From contig DASTPP010000170.1 of the NCBI GenBank assembly GCA_035762175.1, positions 1 through 64,000 on the forward strand: DNA of 64,000 nt, written 5' to 3'. The DNA comes from DASTPP01 sp035762175. Its GTDB lineage: Bacteria; Myxococcota_A; Polyangia; Polyangiales; Polyangiaceae. Made by a program: the position numbers and the translations under genes. The notes beneath the pieces were generated by a model that was given only the letters and a program-made list of their open reading frames with translations, made no database searches and was not told the origin of the DNA. Numbering within the stretch: position 1 is the stretch's first letter; every line of letters begins with the position of its first letter. Positions 24,104-32,762 of this stretch are shown here, one piece after another.

Positions 24104-25924
24104 ATGTCGAGGCAGCCCGCCGGCGGCGAGCCCGAGCTCTGGGCCGTGGCCGCACGTAACGAGAGGGGCCGGCGCCGCCTGGCCGGCGGGGCGCCGCGCG
24201 AGTTCGTGCGCGCGGCCCGCGCCGACGCGGCCGCCTGGTGGGTCGACGCCGGCGCCGACGTCGCGCTCTTGCTGTCCTCGCCGGCGGGGCGCCCGCCCGG
24301 CGCGGCGACCTCGCTCTCGGTGCGCGGCGCGCCGCGCGTGCCGGGCGGCGGGTCGCTCGCCGCGGCGCTGCGGGCGGGCGAGGCGGCGGCGCTCGCCGGC
24401 CTGCGCGGCCCCTTCGCCCTCGCGCACTGGTGCGCCCGCCGCCGCCGACTCGTCGTCGCGCGCGACCACCTCGGCCAGCGCGGCCTTTTCGTCGCCCGCC
24501 GCGGCGACTTCTTCGTGTTCTCTTCGTCGCTCGAGGGGCTGCTCGAAGGGGGCGCCGAGCTCGACCCCGAGTCGGCCATTCACTACCTCGCGCACGGCCT
24601 GCCCGCGCCCGGCAAGACGCTCGCGCGCGACGTCGAGCGGGTGCCGGCCGGGCACCTGATGTGGTGGGAGCCCGGGGGCGCGCCGCAGCCCGCCCGCTAC
24701 TGGACGCCGCTGCGCGACGGCGCCCCGGTCGACGACACGCCGCGGCTGCGGCGCTCGCTCGGCGCGGCGATCGAGGGGGCGTTGCGCGAGGGGCTCGCGG
24801 GCCCGGGCCGCGCGGGGCTGCTGCTGTCGGGCGGGCTCGACTCGTCGTACCTCGCGGCCGTGGCGCGGCGCGCGGGCGCGCGCGCGGGGCTCGCCTCGTA
24901 CTCGATCGAGTTCGACCCAGCCTACGGCCTGAACGAGACCGAGTACGCGACGCTCGCCGCGGGCGCCTTCGGGCTGCGCCACCGCGCCGTGCGCCTCGGC
25001 GCGCGCGAGGCCCTCGCGGGCCTCGAAGAGGTCTTCCGCGAGGCCGAGCCCTGCAGCGCCTGGGCCGCGCTGACGCACCGGGCGCTCTTGCGCGCGGCGG
25101 TCGAAGACGGCGTCACGCGGCTCGCCTCGGGGCTCGGCTCCGACGAGATCTTCGGCAGCTACGGGGCGATGCTGCGCGGCTACGCCGCCTTCCGCGAGCA
25201 CCTGGTGGCCCTGCCCGAGGGCGCCCGCGGCCGCGCTCTCGCCGACCTCTTGCCCGACCGCGAGGCGGCGCGGCGGGTGCTCTACGCGGGCGTGGCGACC
25301 TTCTTCACGCGCGGGGCGCTGCGCGAGGCGCTCGCGCCCGCGTACCGCGCGTGGGACCCGCTCGACCACTTGCTGCCCTTCTACCGCGAGTGCCTGCGCC
25401 TGAAGCCGGGCGCGCACGCGTACGAGCTGATGGTCGCGCACGAGTGCCAGCACCGCGTGCCCGACCTGCTGCACGCCGGCTTCGAGCCGGCGTCGCGCCG
25501 GGCGGGCGTCCGCGTCTGCTACCCGTACCTCGACCCGGGCTTCGTCGAGCGCGCCGCGGGGCTGAAGGCGTCGAGCCGCATGCGCTGGGGGGGCGACGAG
25601 TGGCGCACCAAGCTGCCCCTGCGCGCGCTCGGCGCGGGGCTGCTGCCGAGGGCGATCCTCGAGCGGCCGCGCGCCTCGTACAACGCGCCCTTCGCCCACT
25701 GGATGCGCGAGCCAGCCTTCGCCCGGCCGGCGCTCTCGCGGCTGCGCTCGAGCCGCTTCTGGCAGTTCGGCCTGGTGCGCGAGCGCTGGCGCGGGCGCGT
25801 GCTGCGCGAGCTGTCGGCCGAGCCCCCGCCGGCCGGGGCGGCGACCTCGGCCTGGACGTCGCAGCTCTGGGCGCTGCTGACGCTCGCCGCCTGGTTCGAT
25901 CGCTTCGTCGAGCGCGGCGCCTGA
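24104..25924 (+). CDS. Asparagine-synthetase-like amide-forming enzyme without amidotransferase cysteine
   Basis: A 606-residue protein of the AsnB superfamily. The N-terminal half (to about residue 200) resembles the glutaminase domain (RDHLGQRGLFVA; VERVPAGHLMWW) but lacks the Cys2 nucleophile needed to use glutamine. The synthetase half has the PP-loop LLSGGLDSSYLAA at about 243 and ASGLGSDEIFG at about 342, followed by CYPYLDPGFVERAAGL and a lasso-cyclase-like tail (KLPLRALGAGLLPRAILERP). Such cysteine-less members (lasso cyclases, beta-lactam synthetase) activate a carboxylate as an adenylate and form an amide with an amine. Here it could cyclise the peptide via Asp10. No lasso B-protein is visible. 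A TTGACA at 24089 lacks a matching -10. Confidence 0.88.
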   Translation: MSRQPAGGEPELWAVAARNERGRRRLAGGAPREFVRAARADAAAWWVDAGADVALLLSSPAGRPPGAATSLSVRGAPRVPGGGSLAAALRAGEAAALAGLRGPFALAHWCARRRRLVVARDHLGQRGLFVARRGDFFVFSSSLEGLLEGGAELDPESAIHYLAHGLPAPGKTLARDVERVPAGHLMWWEPGGAPQPARYWTPLRDGAPVDDTPRLRRSLGAAIEGALREGLAGPGRAGLLLSGGLDSSYLAAVARRAGARAGLASYSIEFDPAYGLNETEYATLAAGAFGLRHRAVRLGAREALAGLEEVFREAEPCSAWAALTHRALLRAAVEDGVTRLASGLGSDEIFGSYGAMLRGYAAFREHLVALPEGARGRALADLLPDREAARRVLYAGVATFFTRGALREALAPAYRAWDPLDHLLPFYRECLRLKPGAHAYELMVAHECQHRVPDLLHAGFEPASRRAGVRVCYPYLDPGFVERAAGLKASSRMRWGGDEWRTKLPLRALGAGLLPRAILERPRASYNAPFAHWMREPAFARPALSRLRSSRFWQFGLVRERWRGRVLRELSAEPPPAGAATSAWTSQLWALLTLAAWFDRFVERGA

Positions 25925-26011
25925 GGCGCCGCGACGGCCCTCGACCGCCCCGGCCGCGGGGCCCCCGACCCTATTGACGCGCGACTCGCCGACCGGCGAT
26001 GCTAGCCGCGC

Positions 26012-26863
26012 GTGACCCAGAGCCCGCGAGTGCAAGCCTGCCCGACCGACCTCGCCGACGAGGCCACGCAGCTGCGCGACGAGATCGTGCGGGCGCTCTA
26101 CGCGTGCGGCGGCGGGCACTACGGCGGCTCGCTGAGCGTACTAGACATCGTGCTCACGCTCTACCGGCGCCAGCTGCGCGTCTCGCCCGCCGAGCCGCGG
26201 CACCCGGGGCGCGACCGCTTCCTGCTCTCGAAGGGGCACGCCGCCATCGCGCTCTACGCGGTGCTGCGGCGGCTCGGCTTCTTTGACGCCCCGCTCGAGG
26301 GCTACGCGAGCTTCGGGTCGCCGCTCGAGGGCCACCCCGACATGACGGCGTTGCCGGGGGTCGACTTCTCGGGCGGCTCGCTCGGCCAGGGGCTCTCGGT
26401 GGGGGCGGGCATGGCGCTGGCGCTTCGCGGGTCGGGCGCGCACGCGTGGGTCGTCCTCGGCGACGGCGAGTGCCAAGAGGGTCAAGTCTGGGAGGCCGCC
26501 CTCGTCGCCTCGCAGTGCGACCTCGACAACCTGCACGTGGTGGTCGACGCGAACCGCTACCAAGAGTGGGGCTGGAGCCGCCGCCCCGGCCCCGACGGCG
26601 CGCCGGTCGTGCCGCCGCCGGTCGCCGAGCTGGCGCAGAAGTGGGCCTCGTTCGGCTGGTCGGTCGCCGAGGCCGACGGGCACGATCCGGCCGAGCTCGC
26701 CGCCCGCTTCGACGCGATGCGCGCGGCGCGCGGCGCGCCGAGCGCCCTCATCGCCCGCACGGTCAAGGGCCGGGGCTACGCGAACATCGAGGCCGACCCG
26801 CTGCGCTTTCACTGCACGACCCTGACCGACGCCGAGCACCAGGCGACCCTCGGCGCCCGATGA
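26012..26863 (+). CDS. Transketolase, N-terminal (TPP pyrophosphate-binding) subunit
   Basis: A 283-residue protein equal to the N-terminal third of transketolase. Hallmarks are GGGHYGGSLSVLDIVLTLY, the GHAAIALYA segment, SLGQGLSVGAGMALAL and the TPP/metal motif GDGECQEGQVWEA with the later NR(Y)Q-type ligands. It starts with GTG at 26012. Its stop overlaps the next gene as ATGA, so the two halves are made as a complex. Split transketolases are common in secondary metabolism, where they transfer two-carbon units to make unusual sugars or precursors. Its place in a glycosyltransferase-rich locus suggests sugar-donor synthesis, which is inference. Confidence 0.92.
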   Translation: MTQSPRVQACPTDLADEATQLRDEIVRALYACGGGHYGGSLSVLDIVLTLYRRQLRVSPAEPRHPGRDRFLLSKGHAAIALYAVLRRLGFFDAPLEGYASFGSPLEGHPDMTALPGVDFSGGSLGQGLSVGAGMALALRGSGAHAWVVLGDGECQEGQVWEAALVASQCDLDNLHVVVDANRYQEWGWSRRPGPDGAPVVPPPVAELAQKWASFGWSVAEADGHDPAELAARFDAMRAARGAPSALIARTVKGRGYANIEADPLRFHCTTLTDAEHQATLGAR

Positions 26864-27777
26864 GCGAGCGGCTCGCCGACCACGCCGGGCGGTTGCTCGC
26901 CGAGCTCGCCGACGGCGCCCCCGAGCTCTGGGCGCTCGACGGCGACTTGGCCGACTCCGACGGCGCGATCCACTTCGCCGAACGGCACCCGCGCCGCTTC
27001 CTCATGGCCGGCATCGCCGAGCAGAACATGGTCTCGATGGCCGCGGGCATGGCCGAGGCGGGCCTGCGGCCCTTCGTCTTCTCCTTCGCCGCCTTCCTCT
27101 GCTACCGCGCCTACGATCAAATTCGCGTCTGCGTCAGCCAGTGCCGGCAGCCCGTGACGCTCGTCGGCTCGCACGCGGGCGGCCTCGGCGGGCGCAACGG
27201 CAAGAGCCACGTCGCGCTCAACGACCTCGCCCTCATGCTCTCGCTGCCCAACCTGCGGGTCTGGGCGCCCGCCGACGTGCCCGACGTCGAGCTCGCCCTG
27301 CGGTCGATCGTCGCCGAGCGGGCCCCCGCCTACCTGCGCCTGCCGCGCCGGCCCATCGGGCGCGCCGACGACCTGCCCGGCGCCGCCGCCGAGTGCCGCT
27401 GGCTGACGCCCCCGCGCCCCGTCGCCCTGGTGAGCACGGGCCTCGCCACCCACTGGGCCCTCGCCGCCGCGCGTGCCCTCGCCGAGCGCGACCTGAACGT
27501 CGGCGTCCTGCACGCGCTGCGCCTCTCGCCGCCCGAGGCCCTCGCCGCGGCCGCCGCCCCGCTGCGCCGCGCCGTCGTGATCGAAGACCATTACGCCTTC
27601 GGCGGGCTCGCCTCGCTCCTGCAACAGGCCGCCCCCGCGGCGCGCGTCACCGCCGTCGGCTGGCCGCCCGACTGGTCGGGCCAGTCGGGCGGCGACGAGG
27701 CCCTGCTTGAGGCCGGCGGGCTGTCGACGGCGCGCCTCGTCGAGCGCGTCGCCCGGCACCTCGCGGCCGACCACTGA
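26860..27777 (+). CDS. Transketolase, C-terminal (pyrimidine-binding) subunit
   Basis: A 305-residue partner of the preceding gene. It contains the pyrimidine-binding domain with GIAEQNMVSMAAGMAEAG, in which the glutamate activates TPP, then FSFAAFLCYRAYDQIRV and SHAGGLGGRNGKSHV. A C-terminal transketolase domain follows (VALVSTGLATHWALAAARAL). The four-base overlap shows co-translation. Together the two subunits should give one active TPP enzyme of the transketolase/DXPS type. No chromosomal full-length transketolase features are fused to it. Confidence 0.92.
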   Translation: MSERLADHAGRLLAELADGAPELWALDGDLADSDGAIHFAERHPRRFLMAGIAEQNMVSMAAGMAEAGLRPFVFSFAAFLCYRAYDQIRVCVSQCRQPVTLVGSHAGGLGGRNGKSHVALNDLALMLSLPNLRVWAPADVPDVELALRSIVAERAPAYLRLPRRPIGRADDLPGAAAECRWLTPPRPVALVSTGLATHWALAAARALAERDLNVGVLHALRLSPPEALAAAAAPLRRAVVIEDHYAFGGLASLLQQAAPAARVTAVGWPPDWSGQSGGDEALLEAGGLSTARLVERVARHLAADH

Positions 27778-27791
27778 CCGGCAAGAACCCC

Positions 27792-28622
27792 ATGCTCTCC
27801 ATCGTCGTTTCGTGGCGCGACCGCGTCGAGCTCGGCCGCGCGCTGCCGAGCCTGCTCGACGCGGCCGCCTCCGTCGGCGGCGACGTCACCGTCATCAACT
27901 ACGCCGGCGACCGCCGGCTGCTGCGCGACCAGCTCGGCCCCCACGCCGGCGCCGTGCGCGTCGTCGAGGTGGCCGGCGAGGCCTACTTCAACAAGTCGGC
28001 CGCGCAGAACGTCGGCGCGGCGCACACCGCCCACCCCGTCCTCTTCTTCTGCGACTGCGACATCGTGCTCGAGCCCGGCACCGTGCGCGAGCTCGTCGGC
28101 GACGTCCTCGCGGCCGAGGGGCGCTTCGCCACCCTCGCCGGCGTGCGCGAGTCCGAGGTCAACTCGCGCGGCGGCAACCACGTCGTCTCCTTCGGCTACG
28201 TGCTGCGCATCCGCACCGCCGACGGCCGGCGGCTCGAGATCGTCGACAACGAAGAAGACGCGCACGACGGCACGCGCCAGGCCCCCGGCCTGTTGCTCGT
28301 GCGGCGCGAAGACTTCCTCGCCGTCAACGGCTACAACTCGGGCCTCCACGGCTGGGGCTGGGAAGACCAAGATATGATCTCGCGGCTCACCCTCGGCCGC
28401 GGCCTCACCCGACTCTCGAAGGGCAACGCCGTCCACCTCTCGCACGACGATCGCGCCCGCATCGCCCACTACCCCGTCACCGACCGCTGGGAGAGCCGCG
28501 ACCGCATGTTCCGCAAGGCGCTCTCGAACTACGACCGGGCCGACTTCCGCGGCACCTACGACCGCGACGTCGCCCGCCTCGACGCCCGCCTCGACGCCCC
28601 CGCGGGCGAGCCCGGGCGCTAG
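27792..28622 (+). CDS. Glycosyltransferase, GT-A fold with galactosyltransferase-type C-terminus
   Basis: A 276-residue enzyme. The N-terminus MLSIVVSWRDRVELGRALPS is family-2-like. FFCDCDIV supplies the DxD metal site. The C-terminal LHGWGWEDQDMISRL is the WGxED acceptor/base motif of chondroitin-synthase and galactosyltransferase-like enzymes. It follows the transketolase subunits by 14 bp and is probably co-transcribed. The acceptor may be the peptide or a lipid-linked sugar; the sequence does not tell. Confidence 0.88.
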   Translation: MLSIVVSWRDRVELGRALPSLLDAAASVGGDVTVINYAGDRRLLRDQLGPHAGAVRVVEVAGEAYFNKSAAQNVGAAHTAHPVLFFCDCDIVLEPGTVRELVGDVLAAEGRFATLAGVRESEVNSRGGNHVVSFGYVLRIRTADGRRLEIVDNEEDAHDGTRQAPGLLLVRREDFLAVNGYNSGLHGWGWEDQDMISRLTLGRGLTRLSKGNAVHLSHDDRARIAHYPVTDRWESRDRMFRKALSNYDRADFRGTYDRDVARLDARLDAPAGEPGR

Positions 28623-28664
28623 CGTGGCCGCGGGGGCGGCCGCCTCCGACCCCGACGGTCGCGC

Positions 28665-30053
28665 GTGACCGAAGCGTTCTCCGCCGCACCCGCCCACGCC
28701 GGCGCCACCGGCGCCCCGCCGCCCGCGCGCCTCGCCGCCGTGCCCGCCGAGGCCTGGCTATGCCTCGTCGTCTCGCCGCGCGGCGCCCCGCGCCCGCCCG
28801 GCGGCTGGGAGGGCCCCCTGCGCCGCCCCGACCACCTCGCCGCGAGGCTCGACGACCCCGCCGCGACGGCGGTTCTGCTCGCCCCCACCGACCGCGGCGC
28901 CGGGCTCGCCTCGCTCGCCCCAGTCGTCGAGACCCTCGAGGGCGCGCGGCGCGGGTTCGTCGCGCTCGTGCCGCGCCGCGAGCCGCCCGCCGACGACTAC
29001 CGCTTCGACGGCGCCGTCGGCTCGTTCGCCTGCTCCGGGCGCCTGCTGCTGCCCTACGTCGACGAGCTGCTCGGGCACCCCGACGGTCTCTGCTACCGCA
29101 CGCTCGGCCGCCTGATCGTCGGCGCCCCCGGCCCCGACCGCCTGCTGGCGCGGCAAATCCCCCTCTCGGCGCCCCACGCCGCCTCGCTGCCCAAGCCCCC
29201 CCCGCGGCGGCACCCCGTCGGCGAGGCCGCCGTGCTGCTGCCCCACCTCGGGCCGGCGCACCTCTTGACCGGGGCGCTGCGCACGCTCGCCCGGGTCTGG
29301 GGCGGGCCACGCGTGCTCGTCGGCCTCGACAGCCGAGACGTCTCGGCCTACCGCCCGCTCGTCGGGCGCGACCGGCGGGTCGAGTTCTTTCGCAGCGAGC
29401 CCGCGCCGCTGGGGCCCTACGCCGTGCGGCACGCGCTCGCGCTGCGCGCCGCCGAGCCGCACCTGCTCTTCCAAGACTCCGACGACGCGTCGTGCTCCGA
29501 CCGCCTCGCGGCCCTGCTGCGCGCCGCGCGCGAGGCGGGCGCCGCCATGGTCGGCAGCCACGAGCTGCGCCTCGACGAGCTCACGCGCCGCGTGACCGCG
29601 ACGCGCTTTCCGCTCGACGCGCGGGCGGCGACGCGCGCGCGGCCGCACCACGCGCTGCTGCTGCCGACGGCGCTCATCCGCCGCGACGCCTACTTCGAGG
29701 TCGGCGGCTTCTCGACCGACCGCGCCTTCGCCTCCGACACCCAGTTCGTCTTCCGCAGCAGCCTCTCGCTCGAGATGCGCAACGTCGACGAGTTCCTCTA
29801 CGTCCGCCGGCGGCGCGAGGGCTCGCTCACCACCTCGCCCGCGACCGGCCTGGGCACCCCCGCGCGCGCCGCGCTGCTCGACGCCTGGACGCGCGACTAC
29901 CGGGCGGTGGCCGACGGCGCGCTGCCGCTCGAGCGCTCGTCGCTCCGGGCCTCCGAGCGCCCGACGCCCTACCGGCTCGTGGCGCTCAGGGCCGCGCGGC
30001 CTCGGGCGGAAGGGGCCTCGGCGCGCCGTGGTCGGTCTCGACCGCCCGAATGA
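28665..30053 (+). CDS. Glycosyltransferase-like protein (GT2 type)
   Basis: A 462-residue protein, probably from GTG at 28665. The N-terminal 175 residues are unrecognised. From about 180 a GT-A domain is seen: VLLPHLGPAHLLTGALRTLA, LFQDSDDASCSDRL (DxD-like), and a C-terminal GGFSTDRAFASDTQFVFR typical of GT2 family members. The 3' end overlaps the convergent oxygenase gene by 68 bp, so the last residues may be variable or the true stop may have shifted. It is the third glycosyltransferase of the locus. Confidence 0.75.
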   Translation: MTEAFSAAPAHAGATGAPPPARLAAVPAEAWLCLVVSPRGAPRPPGGWEGPLRRPDHLAARLDDPAATAVLLAPTDRGAGLASLAPVVETLEGARRGFVALVPRREPPADDYRFDGAVGSFACSGRLLLPYVDELLGHPDGLCYRTLGRLIVGAPGPDRLLARQIPLSAPHAASLPKPPPRRHPVGEAAVLLPHLGPAHLLTGALRTLARVWGGPRVLVGLDSRDVSAYRPLVGRDRRVEFFRSEPAPLGPYAVRHALALRAAEPHLLFQDSDDASCSDRLAALLRAAREAGAAMVGSHELRLDELTRRVTATRFPLDARAATRARPHHALLLPTALIRRDAYFEVGGFSTDRAFASDTQFVFRSSLSLEMRNVDEFLYVRRRREGSLTTSPATGLGTPARAALLDAWTRDYRAVADGALPLERSSLRASERPTPYRLVALRAARPRAEGASARRGRSRPPE

Positions 30054-30606
30054 AGGCGCGCCAGCCCGCCGCCGCCGCGGGCACCGCCGCGTGCAGCGCC
30101 CAGCCGTCGTACTCGACCAAGCGGCAGTTCGGCACCTGCACGACCTCGGGCCTGAGCCGCCCGAGCTCGCGGGTGAAGTAGAGCCGCCGCTCGTGCGCGT
30201 CGTCGGTGCCCGGGTCGTCGAGCCAGATCGGGCCCACGGCGAAGGCCGTGCGGCAGTGCGCGCCCGCGACGAGCGAGTGAAAGCGGTCGGGGCGATGCGC
30301 CGGGTCATCGCTCGCGTAGCGGTAGCGGCCCGGCCCGACCGGCACCCCATCGGTGTGCCACCCCGCCCCGTTGGGAATCTCGCCCGCCGCGAGGTTCGCC
30401 ACCTGCACCTGCACGATCACGTCGCGCCGGTCGTGGCGTAGAGCCATGGCCCCGAGCACCGCCGCGACGAAGGCGCCGCCGCGACGGAGCGCGTCGTCGA
30501 GCGACACGTCGAACAGCGACGGCGTGCCGGCGAGCTCGCGCGCCGTGGGCGGCCGCACGCGGCGGCCCAGGGTCAGGGGCGTGCGACAGAAAAGTACCTG
30601 CGCCAT
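29986..30606 (-). CDS. 2-oxoglutarate/Fe(II)-dependent oxygenase-like protein
   Basis: A 206-residue protein with the HxD...H facial triad and an arginine for 2-oxoglutarate: WHTDG near residue 92, ALHAAVP near 170, and WRAFIRAVE just after. This pattern matches prolyl-hydroxylase-like oxygenases. It would hydroxylate or desaturate a product of the locus, or act on an unrelated target. It is convergent to, and overlaps, the glycosyltransferase gene; its start lies 64 bp from the divergent peptidase gene, sharing a short AT-richer promoter region. The start ATG at 30606 gives the usual family length. Confidence 0.78.
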   Translation of the reverse strand: MAQVLFCRTPLTLGRRVRPPTARELAGTPSLFDVSLDDALRRGGAFVAAVLGAMALRHDRRDVIVQVQVANLAAGEIPNGAGWHTDGVPVGPGRYRYASDDPAHRPDRFHSLVAGAHCRTAFAVGPIWLDDPGTDDAHERRLYFTRELGRLRPEVVQVPNCRLVEYDGWALHAAVPAAAAGWRAFIRAVETDHGAPRPLPPEAARP

Positions 30607-30670
30607 GGGCGCCACCACCTTGCGCCAGATTCTTGATTTTGGCGACAGCCGACCGGCTAAAGTCCGCGGC

Positions 30671-32089
30671 ATGGCCCCCGTACGCCCCGCCCTTTGGCTG
30701 CCCGTCGCCCTGTTCGCCGCGGCGGGCGGCTGCGCCGCCCCGGCGCGCCCCGCCCCGGCCTCGGCGCCCGCCCCGCCCGCGGGCGCCGGACCGCGCCCCC
30801 CGACGCCGGCCGAGTGCGAAGGCGACAGCCCGGTCGACGTCGTCGACCACGCGATCGACCTGTCGCTGCGCCTGTCGCCCCCTTCGCTCGAGGGCGCCGG
30901 CGACGTGCGCGTGCGCGCCCGCCGCACGACCGACGTCGTGCGGCTCGACGCGCGCGACCTGCGCGTCGCGTCGATCGCGGCGGGCGGCGCCCCCCTGCCC
31001 TTCGGGGCCGCCGACGGCCGGCTCTGCGCCCGCCTGCCCCGCCCCCTCGCGCCCGGCGCCGAGCTCACGCTCCGCCTCGCCTGGGCCGTGCCGGTCGACC
31101 GCGACACCCCGCGCTTCTTCGACGACCAGGCCTGGGCCGGCTACCAAGCCTCCGCCTGGATGCCCACCCTCCAAGATCCGGCGCAACGCGCGACGCTCTC
31201 GCTTCGCATCACCTCGCCCCCCGACGTCAGGGTCTCGGCGAGCGGCCGGCCGGCGGGCGCCGCGGCCGCACGCGACGGCCGCCGCACGCACGCGTTCGTG
31301 CTCGACCGGCCCTCGCCGCCCTTCCTCTTCGCCTTCGCCGCCGGCCGCTTCGACGAGGCCGAGCTCGACGTCGATGGCGTGAAGCTGCGCGCGCTCGGCC
31401 CCCCCGGCGCCGACCTCAAGGGCGCGCTCGCCATCACGGCGCCGATGCTGCGCTTCCTGCGCGATCGCACGGGCGCCCCCCCGCCCGCCGCCGAGTACCG
31501 CGAGGTGTTCGTGCGCGGCGACGCGGCGCAAGAGGCGGCGGGCATGGCCCTGCTCTCGGCCGACGCGCTCGACGAAGTCCGCCAAGACCCCAAAGAAGAC
31601 TGGATCTTCTCCCACGAGCTCGCCCACCAATGGTTCGCCTGGCTCGTGCCCTGCGCCGACTTCGCCGACTTCTGGCTCAACGAGGGGTTCGCGACCTTCC
31701 TCGTGGCCGCCGTCAAAGAGCAGCGCTGGGGCCGCGCCGCCTACGACCGCGAGGTCGAGCTCTGGCGCACGCGCTCGGCCAAGGTGCACGCCCAGGGGCG
31801 CGACGCCCCGGTCTCGCTCTCGAAGCCCGGCGCGCCGCACAAGGCCCCGCGCGACTCCGAGTTGCAGCCGCGCGGCGTGACGTATTCGCGCGGCGCGCTC
31901 GTGCTGCACAAGCTGCGCGGCGAGCTCGGCGACGACACCTTCTGGGCCGCGATACGCCGCTACGTCGCCGCCCGCGCCGGCCGCGGCGCCACGACCGACG
32001 ACCTGCGCGCCGCCTTCGAGGCTTCGAGCGGGCGCGACCTCGGGCCCTTCTTCGACCGCTGGGTTTACGCGCCGGCGCCCGACCTCTGA
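30671..32089 (+). CDS. M1-type zinc aminopeptidase-like lipoprotein
   Basis: A 472-residue lipoprotein (lipobox AAGGC at about residues 17-21). The N-terminal beta-domain covers about 55-225. The gluzincin motif HELAHQWFAW at about 315, with the third zinc ligand in NEGFATF 18 residues later, is intact, and QEAAGMALL replaces the GAMEN exopeptidase motif. TYSRGALVLHKLR holds the conserved catalytic Tyr region. It is shorter than typical aminopeptidase N and lacks the last helical domain. It is probably a surface peptidase. It might trim the exported peptide, but it is divergent from the cluster and may be unrelated. Confidence 0.9.
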   Translation: MAPVRPALWLPVALFAAAGGCAAPARPAPASAPAPPAGAGPRPPTPAECEGDSPVDVVDHAIDLSLRLSPPSLEGAGDVRVRARRTTDVVRLDARDLRVASIAAGGAPLPFGAADGRLCARLPRPLAPGAELTLRLAWAVPVDRDTPRFFDDQAWAGYQASAWMPTLQDPAQRATLSLRITSPPDVRVSASGRPAGAAAARDGRRTHAFVLDRPSPPFLFAFAAGRFDEAELDVDGVKLRALGPPGADLKGALAITAPMLRFLRDRTGAPPPAAEYREVFVRGDAAQEAAGMALLSADALDEVRQDPKEDWIFSHELAHQWFAWLVPCADFADFWLNEGFATFLVAAVKEQRWGRAAYDREVELWRTRSAKVHAQGRDAPVSLSKPGAPHKAPRDSELQPRGVTYSRGALVLHKLRGELGDDTFWAAIRRYVAARAGRGATTDDLRAAFEASSGRDLGPFFDRWVYAPAPDL

Positions 32090-32109
32090 CCCGCCGACGA
32101 CGGCCCCCC

Positions 32110-32760
32110 GCCGGGGACCCGCGTGGGGTGGCAGTTCGGCCAACCACGTTCGGGGTGGACACCCATGGTCGGGGGCCGCAGGGCGGGCGCAGACGTTTGG
32201 TTCTCCAGGCCCAATCGCCCGTCATCGAAGAAGCGCCGCAGCGGCCCCTCTTGCCGCACGGCGTAGCCCAGCGCCGAGGCGACCAGGCCCCGCTCGCGCG
32301 GGCGCGCGTGCTCGGCCTTGACCCAGGCGAAGAAGGCGTCGACCAAGGGGCGCACGAGCACGTCCCGCCGCGCCTTGCGTTGGGCGGGCGGCAGCCCGGC
32401 CAAGGGCCGATCGGCGGCGAAGATGGCGTCGATGCGGCGCAAGCCTTCGAGGCCGAGCCCAGCCGCCAGCTCTCTTCGACGCCGACGCGCTCGGCCTCGC
32501 CCTCGCGCACCTTCGCGTCGAGCTCGAGGCCGACGCGCCTGACGCGCACCACGGGCAGCTCGGCCCTCTCCAGATCGCGCCGGCCCTTGCCCCCCCCGTC
32601 GCTTCGGCTCGCCGGCCTCGCCCTGCGGGGCCTCGGCGTCGGCGGCGCCGCAGCAGGGCCAGCTGCTCGAGCGCGCGACCTCGGTCCAAGACCCCGACCG
32701 CGTCGAAGCGGTGCGGAGGACCTTCGTCGACGCCGGCGGTCTGCTCGAGAAACGCTGCGC
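32110..32760 (-). pseudogene. IS66-family transposase remnant
   Basis: The minus strand carries the C-terminal part of an IS66 transposase: LEGLRRIDAIFAADRPLAGL, PPAQRKARRDVLVRPLVDAF, VASALGYAVRQEGPLRRFFD, DDGRLGLENQ. The expected NNxxERxLRP catalytic end is corrupted (ENQTSAPALRP). Upstream of about 32480 fragments resembling its N-terminus are scattered over three frames (RGRALEQLALLRRR; LDAKVREGEAERVGVEESWR). No intact reading frame, no TnpB partner and no terminal repeats were found. It lies directly behind the atypical FAD oxidase gene, suggesting that IS activity accompanied its arrival. Confidence 0.75.
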
Positions 32761-32762
32761 CG

